64,000 bases of DNA, from assembly GCA_964632165.1 (NCBI GenBank), contig CAZWCZ010000002.1, forward strand, positions 1-64,000, given 5' to 3'. Positions 63,003 to 64,000 of this stretch are shown one piece after another. The notes below the pieces were generated by a model that saw only the letters and a list, made by a program, of their open reading frames with translations, was not told the origin of the DNA and did not search any database. Each line of letters begins with the position of its first letter. The first letter of the stretch is position 1. The stretch comes from SIG299 sp964632165 (GTDB lineage: Bacteria > Bacillota > Clostridia > Lachnospirales > Lachnospiraceae). The position numbers and the translations under genes were made by a program.

Positions 63003-63578
63003 CTAAATGAACAAGTCTAATTTCTTACGTTCTCCCGCCGACAGTTTCCTGATATCCGGTATTTCAAATCGGTTGCCATCCAGATCCGTGATCATGATGC
63101 GGGTATCCGTCAGCGATGTGACTGCACTTCCGCCATTGTGGATCGTAAACCGGCATGCCCCGAAATCCGTGATCACATTAAAATAACCATACCCGTACTC
63201 TGTCTTGATATCTATGATCTTTGTGATCTGCGGAGTAAAATAACGGAGTTTCAGCTGCTCTCTGAGCATATCCGCCTGTTCTTTCGGTAAGCGGTCAAGA
63301 TGCTCTACCACACCGATCTCCCTTGCTTTTTCATCCGCTTCACGGATGGAAATGTAAGCATCCGGCTCCGATACCGGGAAGGTACGGTACACATTCACAC
63401 GATCATACGTCTTTCCGGCATAGCAAAGAGAAACGAAGCCGCCTCTCGTCCGCTTAAATTCCGCATTTTCTTTGGTCAGAAAACGAAGTTCCAGCAGATC
63501 TGCCGACTCCGCTTTCATCTTTTCTTCATCAAATTCTTCCATATCTAATAAACCGGAGTTTTCATGTTCCATACTCAT
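63003..63578 (-). CDS. DUF1854 family protein
   Basis: A 191-residue soluble protein with the DUF1854 pattern (LRFLTKENAEFKRTRGGFVSL, RYFTPQITKIIDIKTEYGYGYF and IMITDLDGNRFEIPDI). DUF1854 genes occur beside paired ABC transporters; in other bacteria they are linked to cyanophycin metabolism, a link not seen here. GGGAGG precedes ATG. It is encoded between the two ABC genes of this operon. Confidence 0.85.
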   Translation of the reverse strand: MSMEHENSGLLDMEEFDEEKMKAESADLLELRFLTKENAEFKRTRGGFVSLCYAGKTYDRVNVYRTFPVSEPDAYISIREADEKAREIGVVEHLDRLPKEQADMLREQLKLRYFTPQITKIIDIKTEYGYGYFNVITDFGACRFTIHNGGSAVTSLTDTRIMITDLDGNRFEIPDIRKLSAGERKKLDLFI

Positions 63579-63591
63579 CGTTTCTTCCTCC

Positions 63592-64000
63592 CTATTCCAG
63601 TCCGCGCATTGCCAACGCCTTAGTCTGAAGTTCCATCAGCTTAAAGTAGGTTCCTTTTTTCTCTATCAGTTCTGCATGAGTTCCTTCTTCGGTAACTTTT
63701 CCGTCATCTACTACGATCAGACGGTCCGCATTCCGGAGCGTGGAAAGCCGATGTGCAATGGAAAGCGTTGTCCTTCCCTTTACCAGTTTTTCCAAAGATT
63801 CCTGAATGGCAAGTTCCGTTTCCGTATCGACGGCAGAAGTAGCTTCATCCAGGATCAGGATGCGCGGATCGGCAAGAATGGCTCTTGCCATCGAAATCCT
63901 CTGTTTTTCTCCGCCGGAAAGGCTCCTTCCCGAAGATCCGATGATCGTGTCATAGCCCTGTGGCATCTTACAGATAAAGTCATGTGCCGCAGCTTTTCTG
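63592..64000 (-). CDS. ABC transporter ATPase, C-terminal part (cut by window edge)
   Basis: The last 136 residues of a fused or stand-alone exporter ATPase; the 5' part lies beyond position 64000. Signature LSGGEKQRIS, Walker B ILILDEATSAVDTET and switch His in AHRLS are visible. The frame is open to the edge, so the ATG at 63966 is internal and not the start. It probably pairs with the zinc-ribbon ABC protein downstream. Confidence 0.85.
   Translation of the reverse strand, partial: RKAAAHDFICKMPQGYDTIIGSSGRSLSGGEKQRISMARAILADPRILILDEATSAVDTETELAIQESLEKLVKGRTTLSIAHRLSTLRNADRLIVVDDGKVTEEGTHAELIEKKGTYFKLMELQTKALAMRGLE

Overview
The window looks like a chromosome segment of a spore-forming, anaerobic, saccharolytic member of the Clostridia, most likely Lachnospiraceae. 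Supporting signs are a T-box-controlled isoleucyl-tRNA synthetase, the sporulation genes spoIIR, sipL, spoIIE, spoVT and yabP/yabQ, a trimeric electron-bifurcating [FeFe]-hydrogenase operon beside a sensory-type hydrogenase, and a large sugar ABC operon with a CcpA (cre) site. The core is of moderate G+C; sampled 60-base lines run near 48%. I saw no tRNA, rRNA, CRISPR array or transposase.

Layout. 0-8.8 kb: two small cysteine proteins (DUF6171, DUF951), a hemolysin III-type membrane protein, a degenerate SpoIIQ/M23-like protein, glycogen phosphorylase, and ileS with its T-box leader. 8.8-16 kb: an M15 peptidase lipoprotein with five C-terminal 21-residue repeats, plsC, DUF1934-murI-ddl, spoIIR, ispE. 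16-18 kb: sipL and a PrcB-like lipoprotein. 18-26.6 kb: a hydrogen-metabolism island. On the minus strand are PHP, DRTGG, a sensory-type [FeFe]-hydrogenase, an RsbW-like ATPase and DRTGG. On the plus strand are hydC, a HATPase, a 2Fe-2S protein, hydB and hydA, with a near-consensus Rex operator in the leader. 26.6-35.7 kb: a GH13 amylase, then the conserved sporulation/division locus ftsH-hpt-tilS-spoIIE-divIC-yabQ-yabP-rqcP. Its spoIIE promoter carries two perfect Spo0A boxes.

35.75-41.82 kb: the most interesting region, an A+T-rich insert running against the surrounding genes and sitting between hup and rqcP. It encodes two adjacent tiny cysteine-rich peptides (44 and 40 aa) sharing ENG-x4-CCP-x-NGG-x3-CCP, a strong hairpin, a subtilisin-like protease fused to a DUF1611-like P-loop domain, and two exporter-type ABC half-transporters. 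This looks like a compact peptide natural-product (RiPP-like) or signalling system without any recognised modification enzyme.

41.9-45.2 kb: hup, spoVT, and a zinc-ribbon membrane protein paired with an acetyltransferase-like protein. 45.2-55.5 kb: one long minus-strand sugar-uptake operon (S-component-like protein, two permeases, a 704-aa binding protein, two UgpC/MsmK-type ATPases, four unrecognised membrane proteins and an AraC regulator), preceded by a cre site. 55.9-57.4 kb: a MATE efflux gene broken only by an assembly gap; the 55 bases on either side of 100 Ns are identical, and merging them restores the frame. 57.4-64 kb: a HisJ-type PHP phosphatase, a DUF512 radical-SAM-like protein, a NahK-like kinase, and an ABC/DUF1854/ABC group cut by the right edge.
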